Assembly (NCBI GenBank): GCA_003971905.1
Contig: RSEE01000028.1
Span: 372,001 to 436,000, forward strand
Origin: Moniliella sp. 'wahieum'
Taxonomy: Eukaryota > Basidiomycota > Moniliellomycetes > Moniliellales > Moniliellaceae
Direction: 5' to 3'
Length of the DNA: 64,000 nt
Shown here: positions 44,381 to 56,081 of the stretch, one piece after another
Position numbering within the stretch: position 1 is the first letter of the stretch
Layout of the letters: each line of letters starts with the position of its first letter
Program-made: the position numbers and the translations under genes
Notes under the pieces: model-generated
Told to the model about the DNA's origin: nothing
The model's input: only the letters and a program-made list of their open reading frames with translations
Database searches by the model: none

Positions 44381-46219
44381 GGGGAAGACATGCCCACAGC
44401 GAGGACACAAGCAGGAGCGAGCTGAGCGGTGAGCCGGGGCCGATGGTGGGAAGGGAGGAAGGACACCGGGGTGCGGATGGGGCTGGTGGCGGGGGGCGGA
44501 AAGGCGAGCAGAGGGGCGGGTGGAGCATGTGTGGCGCGGGGCTGCTGGCTGCTGGATCGGCATGCCGGTGTTGGCATGGCATATTCGGATGCGGCGTCGG
44601 TGACTAGCAGGCTGGGTGCTGGGTGCTACTGAGCAAGTACTGAGACTGAGCACGCGCTGGCAGCAGCAGAGCGTGGCCGCCGGAACTTGGAGCTTGACAC
44701 GTGACATGCGACGTGTGGCACAGCAGCGCAGCTGGGCTGGAGCGTTGGCGCACGGGGGCAGTGCGGCCGCTGGAGCGCCGCGCCGAAACGTGTCGATCAG
44801 CTACCATCGATCATCGGTCAGTGCAACCGGTTGTAACTGGCGTTCTGGCCCCAGGAGAGTGCTGGGCAGTGCGGCGCTGCGCTGCCCCCCACCCAACGGC
44901 ATGTGGGCTGCCATGCTGCATGCCCTGGCAGCGCACGCTGCACGCAACGCAGCAGCAGCACTCACTAACGTGCAACCCCGCGCCGCAGAGCGATTTGAAA
45001 TTGATCGATGATCATCGATCAGCGCTCAGCCTGAGCTCGTCGCCGTCTCATGCACGGGGGCCACTGATCGTACTGATCGATGATCGGCCATTTGCAAGTG
45101 CTGCAACCAGCGCTGGGCTCGCAAGGCAAGCAAGCCTGCGCGCGAGGGCGAAGCCAGTGGCTAGCAAACTGGAAAGGCCATCGGTACCAGCTCATCACGT
45201 GACCACACCTCAGCCTCCAAGAGCCTAAAGGACAGCGGGACAATCGACCATCGATTGAATATTCACCATCCAATCACGGATTGTATGGACTACACTGGGG
45301 TATGCAGTCCATGTACTTGTTATCGCTCTTGGAAGATGCCAAAGAGCATCGATCATCGATCAAATCCGCTCCTGTAGGACACGACTAAGATCCCACAATG
45401 CGTGCCTCCACTGTACTGCATCCATATCATTGACAGTAACCACACAATCTTATACGCGCCATTCATGCGGTCCCTAGTACTAAAACCGGGAGGCGATGCC
45501 GCCTGCTTCATGCTACCCCGTCCGCCACCCGGCGGCGCAAGCAGTAGGCAGTCACCAGTGGGGGCGCCCCATGCATCACCCTGAAGACTTCTTGTGCTCG
45601 TACTACGAACTGTGTGTGGATTCTCAGCATCAGCAGCGTTGTTGCGCTTCCTCTTCTCCCTGCCGTTTTGTTTATGATCATCGATCGAGATTGTCGGATG
45701 GGAGCCCACACGGCTTCATCCAGCATCTTCTACGCGATCCCATCCCGGCCGTTGCCTCCCACAATACCCAATGTCGATGCTCCCCCCCACGGGGCGCATC
45801 CCGCCCTCTCATAACCGGCATAACCCTGCTGATGAGTCCAGTTGCGGAGGTGGGAAGGTACAACACAAGCAGCAAGAGATCTGCATGGACGGGCGATACA
45901 GATAATCGTCTTCTCTGCTTACCATACTCTCACGGTCAACTTCCCTACAACCTTTTAGCGCCTTTTTTAGAAACACATCATTAGGTAGGAGTCATAGATC
46001 CACGATCCCATCAACGCAAGCCATGAAAGAGATAGAAAAAACGGCGCAGATATTGTGGCCGGAAGGCACACCGAGAGACAGGGGCAGGATGGTGCGGAAG
46101 TCAATACGGGCGGAGGAATAGAAGCACAATAGCGTTGTATGAAAACAAGTGGTGGTTGCTCTTGGAAACAGGATGGTGCACGGCAACGAAAACAACGACA
46201 CATCGAACAAGTGGGTTTC
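44381..46219. other. Intergenic region upstream of AUR1, ATCGAT-rich
   Basis: ATCGATGATCATCGATC (45001-45020) and similar words recur near 45075, 45248, 45350 and 45678. CTGCATCCATATCATTGACAG at 45417 matches the left edge of repeat R at 35313. Open frames up to about 175 codons show no recognisable protein. Confidence 0.5.
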
Positions 46220-47805
46220 CTACGCGAAAACATTATGGACCGAGTGGGACTGAGAAGGATAGGCGATCGCCTGTGAGTAGGACGGCGGCGCAGTGTCATC
46301 CTTGGACAGGCAAAGCAACGCTCCTGCCGCCGAGTGATCCATTCCCGGCTCGCCTCCCACCTCGACCAAAGTCGTTTGAGAGGACCAGCGGCTGGGATGG
46401 GAAAAACGGCGTCCAGATTCGGACGCGTCAGATCCCGAGCCTGATCCCGAGCCGGACGCTGATTCCAAGCCCGGAACCGAGGCGGCACTAGCCGAGACCA
46501 GTCCTGACGACTTCGAACTTGCGCTCCAGCTGGTCTGCATTGCGTCCCCACGGTCATCAACCGGTACGAGGCGAGCACGCTTGGTCCGCTCTTGCTGGTC
46601 GTGCCACTCGGGCATGTCAGGGGAAAGCAGGCTGGGCTCAGAAGCGCGCTTGCGGTCCGTCGGAAGCTCAAAGTGCACCTCGGGATCCGGGTATTCAGCC
46701 GTGTCGACGTGAATGGGCCATCCGGCGCTGTAGCTGGGCGAGAAACGAGGGTCATCGTCCACTCGCCGCAAGAGACGGTCCCGCAAGTCGCGCTTGTGGT
46801 AGTAGGAGATGATGTGCAATTTGCGACCCGAGGTGGTGGTCATCGTAAACGACTGCTTAATTAGACCGTCCACCTTGTATTTGTTCTGAGTCGGGCAACC
46901 AGGTGCTCCCGTGCGACTGGTAGTAACATGAGGTCAGACGGTTCTCAAAAGGAAAATAAAATGAGGTAGACTTACTGCTTTCGCACCACAAGCTCGCGAT
47001 AGGTAAGGAAGCATCCGTTTACCCGGCTTGCAGACCACATCCGTCCATCCGTCCAGCGGCGGATGCCAGCCTCAGTCTCGTCCCACACAAATACATTGCC
47101 AGAGCGAACCAGGGCAGCACGCTCCGAATCGAGAAGACGACGGGGAAGGCGGCGAGGAGGGTTGTTGGGCGTGTCGCCAGGCAAATCACAAGCAGCAAGG
47201 AGCTTCAGCGCTTCCTGGGTAGTACGGACAAGACCGACATAGGTGGGCTGTTGGCGTGCTTGCGCGATTTGCAGCTGCATTGTGCCTGAGCCGGTAAACG
47301 TCTGGGCGGGCGTGGAATAAGAAGGCACAGACTGGGCAGGCGCGTCGGTACGGACGCGGTAGCTATTGCTTACAGGATCGGGCAGGTATACGCGCTCACG
47401 CTCCGGACGTTGGTGTGCGTAGTACGCTGAGTTGAAGTAGTCATCCGAATGGCTGTGGGTGGACGTGCCCATGAGTGTGAGAATGAGGGTAAGAGGTGGA
47501 ATCGTCGTATGCGCGGGCGTCATGCGGGAAGGCATACTGCGATTGGTAACTGGAGGGCATCGCAGGAGTCGGTACGACCGTGCCAACATAGCCTGCCTGG
47601 GTTGGCGCTGGGGCCGACATAGGCGAAAGAGACGAAGGACCGTAGCGGGGATAGTGCGGCTCAGGGTTGTCGAGTAGAGCGTGCTGCTGAGGCTGGGAAT
47701 CGTATGGCAGAGGCACATGTGGGAAGGGAAGCGTGGAGAATAGGTGGCCTGTTGCCGGGGATCGCCAAGAGGACGAAAGCCCATGGTACTCATCGGATGC
47801 GCCAT
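46220..47805 (-). CDS. WOPR-domain transcriptional regulator, Gti1/Pac2/Wor1 family (one intron)
   Basis: Nuclear regulators of this family control morphology, sporulation or virulence switching in fungi. The amino part is Pro/Tyr/Gln-rich and changes frame near 47440-47470 and 47710. WOPR box 1 (about 47240-46980) shows TYVGLVRTTQEALKLLAA, RRLLDSERAALVRSGNVFVW and GIRRWTDGRMWSASRVNGCF. Intron 46917-46975 (59 nt, GTAAGT..CCAG) joins exactly to KYKVDGLIKQSFTMTT, box 2, followed by GRKLHIISYYHKRDL. The tail is Ser-rich with a GSGSGSGS stretch and ends HNVFA at 46220. In family proteins the domain lies near the amino end, so the Tyr/Pro leader of about 185 residues is long. Confidence 0.88.
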
Positions 47806-50189
47806 TGCCGGGAAGGGAGCAGTAAACGTCTAGGAACGAGGCGAGGGTGTGTGTGGGGAGGAGGGGAGGGGGGAGCGGTGTGGATTCGGACGCCGGGGGG
47901 GGGGGGGGCTAGAAGACGCCCTCGTTGGGCGCTGGCGAGATGGTGACTGCAACTGCGGGAGGGGAGGGGGCAACAGTAGTAGCGGCAGCGAGCCGAAACA
48001 CTTGCAGCCGAAGTGGGTGGCAGTGAAGGAGGAAGTGGCGGTGGCGGTGGGGATGCCCGTGGTGGTAGACGGGAAAGAAAAGCAGGAGGGGTCGAGATAA
48101 GTAGGCCAAGCGTCAAAATAGGGCGTTGCCGCTCAAGCTGCGTCGAGCAGCTGGGTGCCCGACGCTCGAGTGCTTGACGGTGCAGTGCTAGGGCTGCGTC
48201 GAGCAGCTGGGTGCCCGACGCTCGAGTGCCTGACGGTGCAGTGCTAGGACCAGGGCTGCGCACGGCGCCTGTGTGTGGATACCGCTTGTCTGCCGTACGT
48301 ACCCCATCGATCGATCGGGTGACGGGTGACCAATCGGGGCTTGTCCCCGACATCACACGGGCATCACACCCGTGCCATCAATCGGGCTCTCGTGCCCCCC
48401 GCGTGCCCCACAGATCGCGGCGCCCTCCCTGTGCCCCAGCTGCTTGGCCATGCGCTCGCTTCCAGGCGCTGGCGGCCCTTGGCAAGCTCACACACGCCTG
48501 ACGCCTACTAGGGAAGCTAGGCACTAGGGAGGAGCTGGCGCTTGACATGGACAGGCGTCTGATAGACTGAGTACCGAGGGTGGTCGGTGTGAAATGTTGT
48601 GCCTCTCGAGGGCTATACAGAGGGGAAACCCACACAGTAAAACACGCTGAGTACCGCGTAACGTGTTACGCTCTTGGGAGCGAGCAGTGGCAGTGACAGC
48701 TGCTGCCCCCGTGAAACTTGTGCAAAAGGCCATCTTGGCCTCGCAGGGTCCAGGGCACTGGTACTGAACTCGGGACTCGACTCAGTATACTCTCCAGCAT
48801 ACCCACACCCGTTGCCCGTTATCACATGTGCACGCATCAGCCTAACGCCACCCGGAGGCTTGACTATAGTGGCTAGTGACTATAACGTGACCAGTAGTCA
48901 CATTTACTATAACTCAATAGCCAAGTGACTAGTGACTGGTGGCATACTAGTGACACTATCACCTCATCAATCACGTCGATACACCACCTTGCACCTTCCT
49001 TCGCTTCATTTGAGGTGTCGGTTCAGCGTGTTCACGCCAGCACGTACTCCCAGGCAGCAGTGGCGCAGCGCCATCCAATGGAACTTCATGGCCGTCAGCC
49101 AGGCAATAAGGAGGCACAAAGATGTTGATGGACGCGCGCTCCATGCAGCTTGAAGCTTGAAATAAACGGACTAGGTACTATTGACCAGCGCTCAGGCTGA
49201 GCGCTGACTATATGCGTAGCTCTCCAAACAGCGCGTGCGCGGGCAGGCCTATGCACCTATGGAGGCACATCTGGGTCATGCGTTACGCATCACATGTATG
49301 TCAACACGGTATCCTTGACATCCTCGACCATTCAACAGCATTTGACCGGCATCTCCCTGTGCGCGCCGTCTAGGATGCTTTGTGCTACACCCTTTCCGAC
49401 ATGAGCGCGAGTGTAGCTACCTCGGATTCTGGAGTCTTTAGTACCATGCTTCGTATTTAGTGTACTTTTACTAATAACCCGTCCAACCGATACAGCTTTT
49501 ACCAGTGAATGTGGCCGGTAGCTGGGCAAAAACGACGGAGCTGCGCGCCCTCACCGAACAAAAGTCATCGAAACCATCGACCATAGACCATCGATCATCC
49601 CGCAATCGTCCTCGCAGGGCCCCATCGCCGATGATCTCGATGATCGATTTGGTCGATCTCCACGAGACCTGTCCGCAGAGCGCCTGTCAAAAGCTGCGTC
49701 CTATGATCGCGTATGCTTTTTGGCCAGCGCTAACTTTGTTCAAGCTACTGAGTGACGACCCGGCTCCGAGAGAGAATGGCCAGCAGCGTCACCTGTATCG
49801 TCTCGTGATGCACCATGCGGGCCATCATGTACATCAGGCAACCAGCAACAGGCAGCGCACCTGCGCCGCTGGCTATCCCAGCTACCGGTTGTGGCGATGG
49901 AATATTGTGCTCGATCGCGATCGATCGATTCCAAGTCACTTGCATTATCAAACGAAGCGGAGAGTAAGACCAAGCAGCAAGCAGCGGGCAAGCGGGATGC
50001 AAGGTGCCTCCAGGAGAAATTTCATATTTCACTGGTTAGGTTTAGTCCAGTCATTAATTCGGCGCAATATTTGCCGCAGTATATTACCGAACCCACAAAC
50101 CCTAGGGCCGCGGTCGCTCCCTAGGGCCGATGGCTGGACGGCCGTCGTGCCCTCGGGACAGCTGTTCACTAACCACCAAACTCCTAAAC
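47806..50189. other. Long intergenic region between the WOPR gene and eL33
   Basis: Contains a G9+ run near 47896-47909, a 56-bp tandem duplication at 48137-48248, and CTAGTGACTAG/GTGACTAGTGAC words near 48872-48950. CCCTAGGGCCGCGG..CCCTAGGGCC lies at 50100-50128, directly upstream of eL33. No gene is supported. Confidence 0.5.
48137..48248. repeat. 56-bp tandem duplication
   Basis: Two adjacent 56-bp units (48137-48192, 48193-48248) starting GCTGCGTCGAGCAGCTGGGT, differing only at GCTTGACGG versus GCCTGACGG. Each unit contains the imperfect palindromes GCTGCGTCGAGCAGC and CGACGCTCGAGTG. Confidence 0.9.
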
Positions 50190-50559
50190 ATGTCGCGCCT
50201 GTACGCCAAGGGCCGCATCCAGGGCCACCAGCGCTCCAAGCACGTGAGCCACCCTCACACGTCGCTAATCCAGATCGACGGCGTGGCCAACCAGGCGGAC
50301 GCCAAGTTCTACCTCGGCAAGCGTGTGGCCTACGTCTACAAGGGCACCAAGGAGATTCGTGGCACTAAGGTCCGTGTTATCTGGGGCCGCGTGACTCGCC
50401 CGCACGGCAACTCGGGTGTGGTGCGCGCCAAGTTCGCCACCAACATCCCCCCTGCGGCTTTCGGCAAGAGCGTTCGCATCATGCTTTACCCCTCGAACAG
50501 TGCGTCGTTCTTCCAATGCTGGTCATGCGGGACAAGGACTAACCCCTCTGGCAGTCTAA
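50190..50559 (+). CDS. RPL33: 60S ribosomal protein eL33 (intron just before the stop codon, intact)
   Basis: Large-subunit ribosomal protein eL33 (L35Ae in animals). Exon 1 (50190-50499) encodes [55 protein letters not shown] and [13 protein letters not shown]. The open frame then runs on without sense, but an intron at 50500-50554 (55 nt, GTGCGT, GACTAAC branch, TGGCAG) leaves AACA|TC TAA, giving the universal ending PSNI and stop. The final exon therefore contributes only five coding bases. The 104-residue product is complete and undamaged. The stop overlaps the minus-strand gene ending at 50556. Confidence 0.95.
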
Positions 50560-51688
50560 ACATGAAATGTACACTCTGGGCTGGGTACTAAGCCACGCCC
50601 AAAATCCAAGTCCATGCGCGAGTCCAGCCTCGCATAGCCGAAACCCCGGGTTCTTGTCGGGGGTGCATGGCTCGCGCTTCTGCACCTTGCTATGGCATGC
50701 TTTTGGCCCTGGTTTACAACTGGGCCGCCAACGAGCTTTAACTTGGTTACCAGAACAGTAGGCCAGGAGAGGGACCGTAGTGCAAGGGAAGGCAAACCAG
50801 CTGGACGAGTGAGGCAACACATGACAACCACTATGCCACTTGCGCAGGGAGCGTCCGTGTTTGCCACCAAGACATGATCTGACTTCGCAATTGCCCCACC
50901 TGCGAGGATATCGAACCCGACTGTCCCCCCTGCTCGCCAGAGGCCGTCGGTATTCCTCCGGGCCGTAGAACGCTGGGTCCAACTCAGTCTGGGGATGCGA
51001 AAGACAGCAATAGGACGGGTGAGGGAACTGGCAACCCCTTCCGCCTCGTCGGGCGAGACGTCAATCGTGGCATCTGCTCCAGGTGTGACGGAGCGAACCA
51101 TGCCGTCGGTCAGGGTGACGAGAAGTAATTGTAGCGTGGCGATGATCAGATCAATGAAGATGAGGTGGAGCTTGCCGAAACGGTGGTCTGGAGAACGGGG
51201 TCAGTATTTGGGCGTTCCCTCTCTGAATGGGGGCATACCTTTCCCCAGAAAGTCGACCCATAGGGCCTCACGGTCAACACGACCCAAGTCCCGCCATGCA
51301 TGACACAGGATGCACAGAAGGGCGGTCCAGTAGACCGTCAAATGCGTTGGGCGAAAACGGGACTTGGTGCGTGAAGGGCTTGGAGTGGCTGATAAGGCCG
51401 GGAAGGTTAGCGTACGCAATTACGTGTGGGGAGCCAAAATCATACTCATTTGCTGAATGGACAGGGTCAGCATCAAAAGGGAATGAGGGACGAAGGCGGA
51501 CTTACAAATTGAGCTCCAAATCTGAGAAGAAGCAACCAGGTATTGCTGTCGACGAGCCACTCGTAAACGAAGACGATGCAGATCACATAATCGAGCTGAC
51601 AGAGGCGTAAGTGTGTGCATTGCTGCCAAAACATAGGGGAGGCACATACCGTCTGGACGGCCTCAGACCGCTCACGCTCCATACCCAT
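50556..51688 (-). CDS. DUF1746 membrane protein, possible Dsc E3 ligase subunit Dsc4 (three introns, frame broken)
   Basis: DUF1746 proteins include fission yeast Dsc4, part of a Golgi-membrane ubiquitin ligase. From [13 protein letters not shown], intron 51596-51649 (54 nt, GTATGT..GTCAG) leads to [20 protein letters not shown], the first membrane segment. Intron 51389-51505 (117 nt, GTAAGT..ATCAG) follows FGAQF. Then [15 protein letters not shown] (second segment) and ALWVDFLGK, and intron 51188-51238 (51 nt, GTATGC..CCAG) joins [20 protein letters not shown], the last segment. The tail with [11 protein letters not shown] is open to 50556, but its true end is uncertain because at least one frame change lies near 51340 and probably another downstream. 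The family call rests on the pattern of three hydrophobic segments and DFLG, so it is moderate. Confidence 0.6.
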
Positions 51689-51987
51689 GACAGAAGGTAA
51701 TGATGTGATGGGGGTGGCAGGTGGATATTGGTGCGGTGGCGGCGGTTGTCGGGAAACTACTGCTGCGCCGACGATGCGAAGTGGGGCCGATTGGCGATGC
51801 GGTGGTGACAGCAATTGAAATAATGCTCTGGGACTGCCAGATTCGGTTCAATTAGGATCCGCGGGAGTTCGGAACGCGACGCGCGAGCGAGGAAGTGAAA
51901 TTTCAGGGCCCACGCTTGTCCGCCTGTGCGACGCGCCAGGACATCGGCTAGGTTGGCACGCAGCCAGATCGCAGCAGCAAACCACCA

Positions 51988-53519
51988 ATGCCGCCGTCCG
52001 CAGCTGCGCCCAAGCCTACACCCTTCTTCCCCCCGCCATTACGCCTACCATGCGCGTCCGATTCGTCGCTGGTGCAGCAACCACGTAAGCGGCCCCGCTT
52101 CTGCTTCACTTCCGACCTTACCTATGGGCGGGATTATGTCTTTCCTCGTTACAACCCGGACGGGAGCGAGAATGTGGACTGGATGCGTATGCAGAGCATG
52201 CTTGCTCTCAAGGCCAAATGGGACGGCATTTGTGACAAATTCAAAGATGCACACTTGCTCCCTCAAGACGAGCTTTATCTTGGGAAGGGACCAAACGGCG
52301 TGCAGCTGCTCAAGGACCGCGGCCACTTACGTGCCATCCGCCAGGCTGTCCCTTTTGGCTATTTTATCTCCCTGAATGAGCAACAAGAGGCGCAGAAAGC
52401 GCGCGATGAAGACGATCTCGATGCTTGGGCCGGTGAGATTCCCATGCCACTTCCCTCTTCAATGGACCAGGGACCCGACCTGGAGGAATTTCTTGCTGCT
52501 GAGCGCCGTCGTAAGGCCATCCTTGGGCTTGAAAGCGACGAAGAGGAGAATGAGGATGAGGGCGAGGACGTCGTTGATTTTTCCAATCCAAGATGGGGGG
52601 AGCAGTTGGAGGAGCACGAAGAGCAGGACCTTTTTGACGGACACGACAGTGATCATCCTCACCCACCAAACGACCTCGACTCCCCTGAACCTTGGAGCAA
52701 TGCTTCTCATGTAGGGGATGAAGGAGAGGAAGAGGACGATGACCCACTCGTCTCTCTACCCCCCAGGGGAATTCGATTCGGAGACTGAAGCGGACGAGCT
52801 GGATGTCCTTCCAGACACGACGCCCATTCCCGACTAGTTCAATTGGCTTGACGATGCTCGAATCGCTAATCCGCAAAGAAAACGCGCGCCTTCCCCGCGT
52901 GGATACATGCTGGCTGAGGATGAAGACGTGCACGACCTGGCAGTCGCCTTGGCTCGGGCTCCCACCGAAGCACATCAGTCGTATCAGATCTGTCGATCCA
53001 TGAGCCTGCGTCGGACGCAACTCTCGTCGAGGCGTCCCCCTGGTCGGCTCGCTCGAGAGTACACGTATCGATTCCTCTCCTGCCCGCAGCCTGCTATCCC
53101 CACCACCTCCTTCCTCTCCACCTCCATGCGGACGACCGAGAAGCATATGCTGCCGCCTCTGGTGGGAACTCCTTCAGCTGGTCGGCGCGGAAATAAGTCA
53201 TCACGACGCCCTTGCCCAACGCAGGAACCACGTACCGGTGCTACTCCAACCCCAACTCGAACTCCGACTCCTGCACTCCGGCCCACCCCTCGGCGCGCTC
53301 TTTGGCGCATTCTACACCAATCCCCCCGCGCCCACTACTTCCGCACCATCGAAATCATTGCCCACCAAAGTCTCACGGAGGAGCTCGACCACTCCCTCCA
53401 AGCGCGCGCGATCGCTGGGCAGTGCACCTGCTGAGCCGCTCGTCGCCCCTGCAGCGTGGGGGTCCAGGCGTGTGCAAGAAAACGTTTTGCTTTTCCTGTG
53501 GCAATCACTAGGTCAATGA
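51988..53519 (+). CDS. Unknown acidic, probably nuclear protein (frame broken)
   Basis: I do not recognise the family. MPPSAAAPKPTPFFPPPLRL leads into RKRPRFCFTSDLTYGRDYVF and PRYNPDGSENVDWMRMQSML, which look like a conserved module. A strongly acidic stretch follows (SDEEENEDEGEDVVDF; EGEEEDDDPL). After frame changes near 52780, 52830, 52990 and 53200 come FNWLDDARIANPQRKRAPSP, AEDEDVHDLAVALARA and a basic Ser/Pro tail with TPSKRARSLGSAP ending at 53519. RKRPR and KRAR resemble nuclear localisation signals. It is divergent from the DUF1746 gene with 300 bp between starts. Confidence 0.55.
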
Positions 53520-54021
53520 TACTTATATACATGCCTGCTCCGGTGCCAGCCATTCATAAGGACTTGGCGATGATGGCTTCGTGCAACGCAACGACCTCTC
53601 GGACAGAGGTAGGTAAATAGCCATCTGTGCCCATCAAAGCCAAATATGAGATCCAGCTAATAGCCTAGGCCAGATCTCTGATGCTAACACGATGCACCAA
53701 TGGCCATGGGCGGAATGGGCGGAAATAAATGAGAGCTAGTAAATGGAATGGGTGTTCACGGGGAGCTGTCCAGGTGAGCATGTTGTACCTCGACCATGCC
53801 CGACCCTCCGCCCAGACGTCCGGGATTGCGTCAACGGCGCCGCTCAACCCCCTTCCGGCTGGGTCATCTGAAGGACTTTCCTATGTCGGAGTGGTGGGGC
53901 AAGCAGTGGATGCTGCGCCCGGGACAGAACGGCAACTGGCCGCTGGAGATCCACGACTAGCAAGACGTGCCATTGCGGGTCGTCCAGCAGCTCCCCCCCC
54001 GGTACCGCCCCCCCAACAACG
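53520..54021. other. Region upstream of SSU72, including its unresolved 5' end
   Basis: Open frames on + contain a Pro/Gln-rich stretch ([13 protein letters not shown], near 53980-54020) that could be the amino-terminal leader of SSU72, but frame breaks prevent naming a start. An ATG at 53795 is one candidate. No separate gene is supported. Confidence 0.4.
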
Positions 54022-54650
54022 GATGTAACCCGACCCTTGTTCTGTGTCGTGTGCGCCTCGAATCAGAACCGCTCCATGGAGGCGCACAATGTTTTGTCCC
54101 ATGCAGGGATGCACGTTATTAGTGGGGGCACGGGCACCATGGTCCGTCTCCCTGGCCATCCGCCGACCAACCCAACAGTTACGCGTTCGGCACACCCTAC
54201 GAAACCATCTACCAGGACTTGCTGCACAAGGACCCGCAACTATATACCGCCAATGGTCTTCTCGCTATGCTTGACCGCAATCGGCGCGTAAAGCGCGCCC
54301 CGCAGCAGTGGCGGGACCTCAAACAGACGGCCGACGTGGTTATTACTTGCGAGGAGCATTGTTTCGACTCAGTTTGCGAAGGTATGTGGTTCCCTGAGCG
54401 GAATCTACACGTTACTAACTGTTTTTTAGACCTTTTGGCGCGCGATGGTGAGCTCAACCGCGCAGTTCATGTTATCAATGTCGAAATTCGGGATAGCCAT
54501 CAAGACGCGCTCACGGGCGGACGAGTTATCCTCGAGCTCGCCCAGGCAATTGAAGCATCTCCTGATTTGGACCAGGACATTGATCGCATCCTGACTGAAG
54601 TGTCTTCCAACCATCCGCATGTTTTACTTCACAACGTACTGTGGTACTAG
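54022..54650 (+). CDS. SSU72: RNA polymerase II CTD phosphatase Ssu72 (one intron, frame broken, start unresolved)
   Basis: Cys-based phosphatase acting on Ser5/Ser7 of the polymerase II tail in transcription termination and RNA 3'-end formation. [20 protein letters not shown] holds the active-site loop C-x5-R. A frame change near 54160-54190 leads to [18 protein letters not shown], then [13 protein letters not shown] and [16 protein letters not shown]. Intron 54382-54429 (48 nt, GTATGT..TTTAG, TACTAAC branch) splits E-D of the conserved segment. The rest ([30 protein letters not shown]) ends LLHNVLWY at TAG 54648-54650, as family members do. The coordinate 54022 marks the beginning of the recognisable core, not a start codon. 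Confidence 0.93.
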
Positions 54651-54959
54651 GCGCTCTACTCCATACCAAACTGGTCGTACATACTGTCGCAATACAAGGC
54701 TAGGCGCAAGCTGAGCATGTGCGTGGCATAGCATGGAACATAGGTTTTAGGTTTTAACCCTTCATGCCAGCTACTGGTAGGAGTCTAGGCCACAGGAGGG
54801 GCACAGGGTAATGTGGAGGCTAAGGTGGCAGAACAAGGAGATAGATTGTCAACTAAGATGTTCGCCTGCCTCTTTTGCCCCCGGCTCGTCCAAATAACCC
54901 TCGACTCAGGTTCAGACAGGTCAGGGCTGCTGTGCACAAAACAAACGCCACTCAGCCGC
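54651..54959. other. Intergenic region between convergent SSU72 and eL6
   Basis: About 310 bases of 3' flanks. No gene, hairpin or repeat of note is seen. Confidence 0.5.
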
Positions 54960-55551
54960 TTAGAACTTCATCGCGTGAGGCTTGTCCGAGTTGCTGAGCG
55001 AGAAGGTGGTGGCCAGGTACTTGACGTGGGTGGGGCCAGCCTTCTTAACAGCAATCACAGCCTGGTCAATGGACTTCTGGTCGGCAACCTTGGCAGCGGG
55101 GAGGGAGCCTTGTTGGCCGGGTCAAGGAAGAAGGCCTGCTCGGGCTTGGGGCCACGGGTCTTCTCCTGGGCGAAGTAAGCGTCCGTCACATTCTCGGGCA
55201 CCTTAACGTCGCTCACATCGATCTTAGTCGAGGTAGCGATAACGTAGGCCTGGTTGACGCGGCGGAGGGGAACACCGTTCACCTTGAAGGGGCCCGTGAC
55301 CAGCAAAAGACCAGACTCGAGCTGCTTGAGGAAGACCACACGCTTGCCGGCAAGCGGCCAGCAAGGAGGATGAGCACCGTGCCGGGCGTGATGCTGGCGC
55401 GCAGCTTCGAGGGCTTGTTGATCTTGCGCGACTGCTTGGGCTTGGGGGCGTCCACAGCCGGGTAGTACTTGTGGGCCCGCTGGGCTGGCAGCGTACGGGT
55501 GGCCTTGCCGAACGGCTTGCTCTTAGTAGCACCAGCGTTGACAGCAGCCAT
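54960..55551 (-). CDS. RPL6: 60S ribosomal protein eL6 (frame broken)
   Basis: Large-subunit protein eL6. [18 protein letters not shown] starts at 55551, followed by [20 protein letters not shown] and [12 protein letters not shown] frame change near 55345-55360 gives [20 protein letters not shown] and [20 protein letters not shown], then [21 protein letters not shown] second change near 55090 gives [20 protein letters not shown] and [13 protein letters not shown] with TAA at 54960-54962. Length fits fungal eL6. It is divergent from MRT4, with about 530 bp between the starts. Confidence 0.93.
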
Positions 55552-56081
55552 TTTTGTCTGTGGGATGTGGAAGTTAGTTCGGAAGCGTGAATGGGTACCA
55601 GCGCGTTCGGAAGAGAGGCAACGGCGGGGAAAGTACGAGTTGAGCCTTGGTGGTCTTGCGGGTGGGGAGGACGGCGAAGAGATGGCCAGGGATGCTGACC
55701 GTAGCACCCAGCCTACAGGCGTGAAGCTAGGGTTATCAAGTCGATAATGTAGCCGGATGAATGGGAAGGACACTGGTATTGCGTTGGACTCGACGAAATT
55801 GCGCCGCAGCATTGCCCCTAGGGTTACCGGCACCTGACCTGATATCATCGATTCAATATTCACCGCTCATCTCAACGTCCCATGGAGCGGCTGAGTTGAG
55901 CGCGCCATTGGTTGTGATTGGTGCCACCGATGATCGTCATCGACTGCTCTCTGGCGAGGCGAATTCCGCGCGCACGTATTCCGCCGCATATTTTTCTTTT
56001 GCCCAAGGCCAGCTAGACCTTACCTTAGAGCTTGGCGGCTTCGGCTGCTCCACGCCCCCCACCACCTTTAATCTCTTCGCC
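55552..56081. promoter_or_regulatory. Shared divergent promoter region of eL6 and MRT4
   Basis: 530 bases between two ribosome-related start codons facing away from each other. It contains ATCGATTCAATATTCACCGC near 55848 and no long open frame with protein character. No ribosomal-protein promoter element can be named with confidence from sequence alone. Confidence 0.5.
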
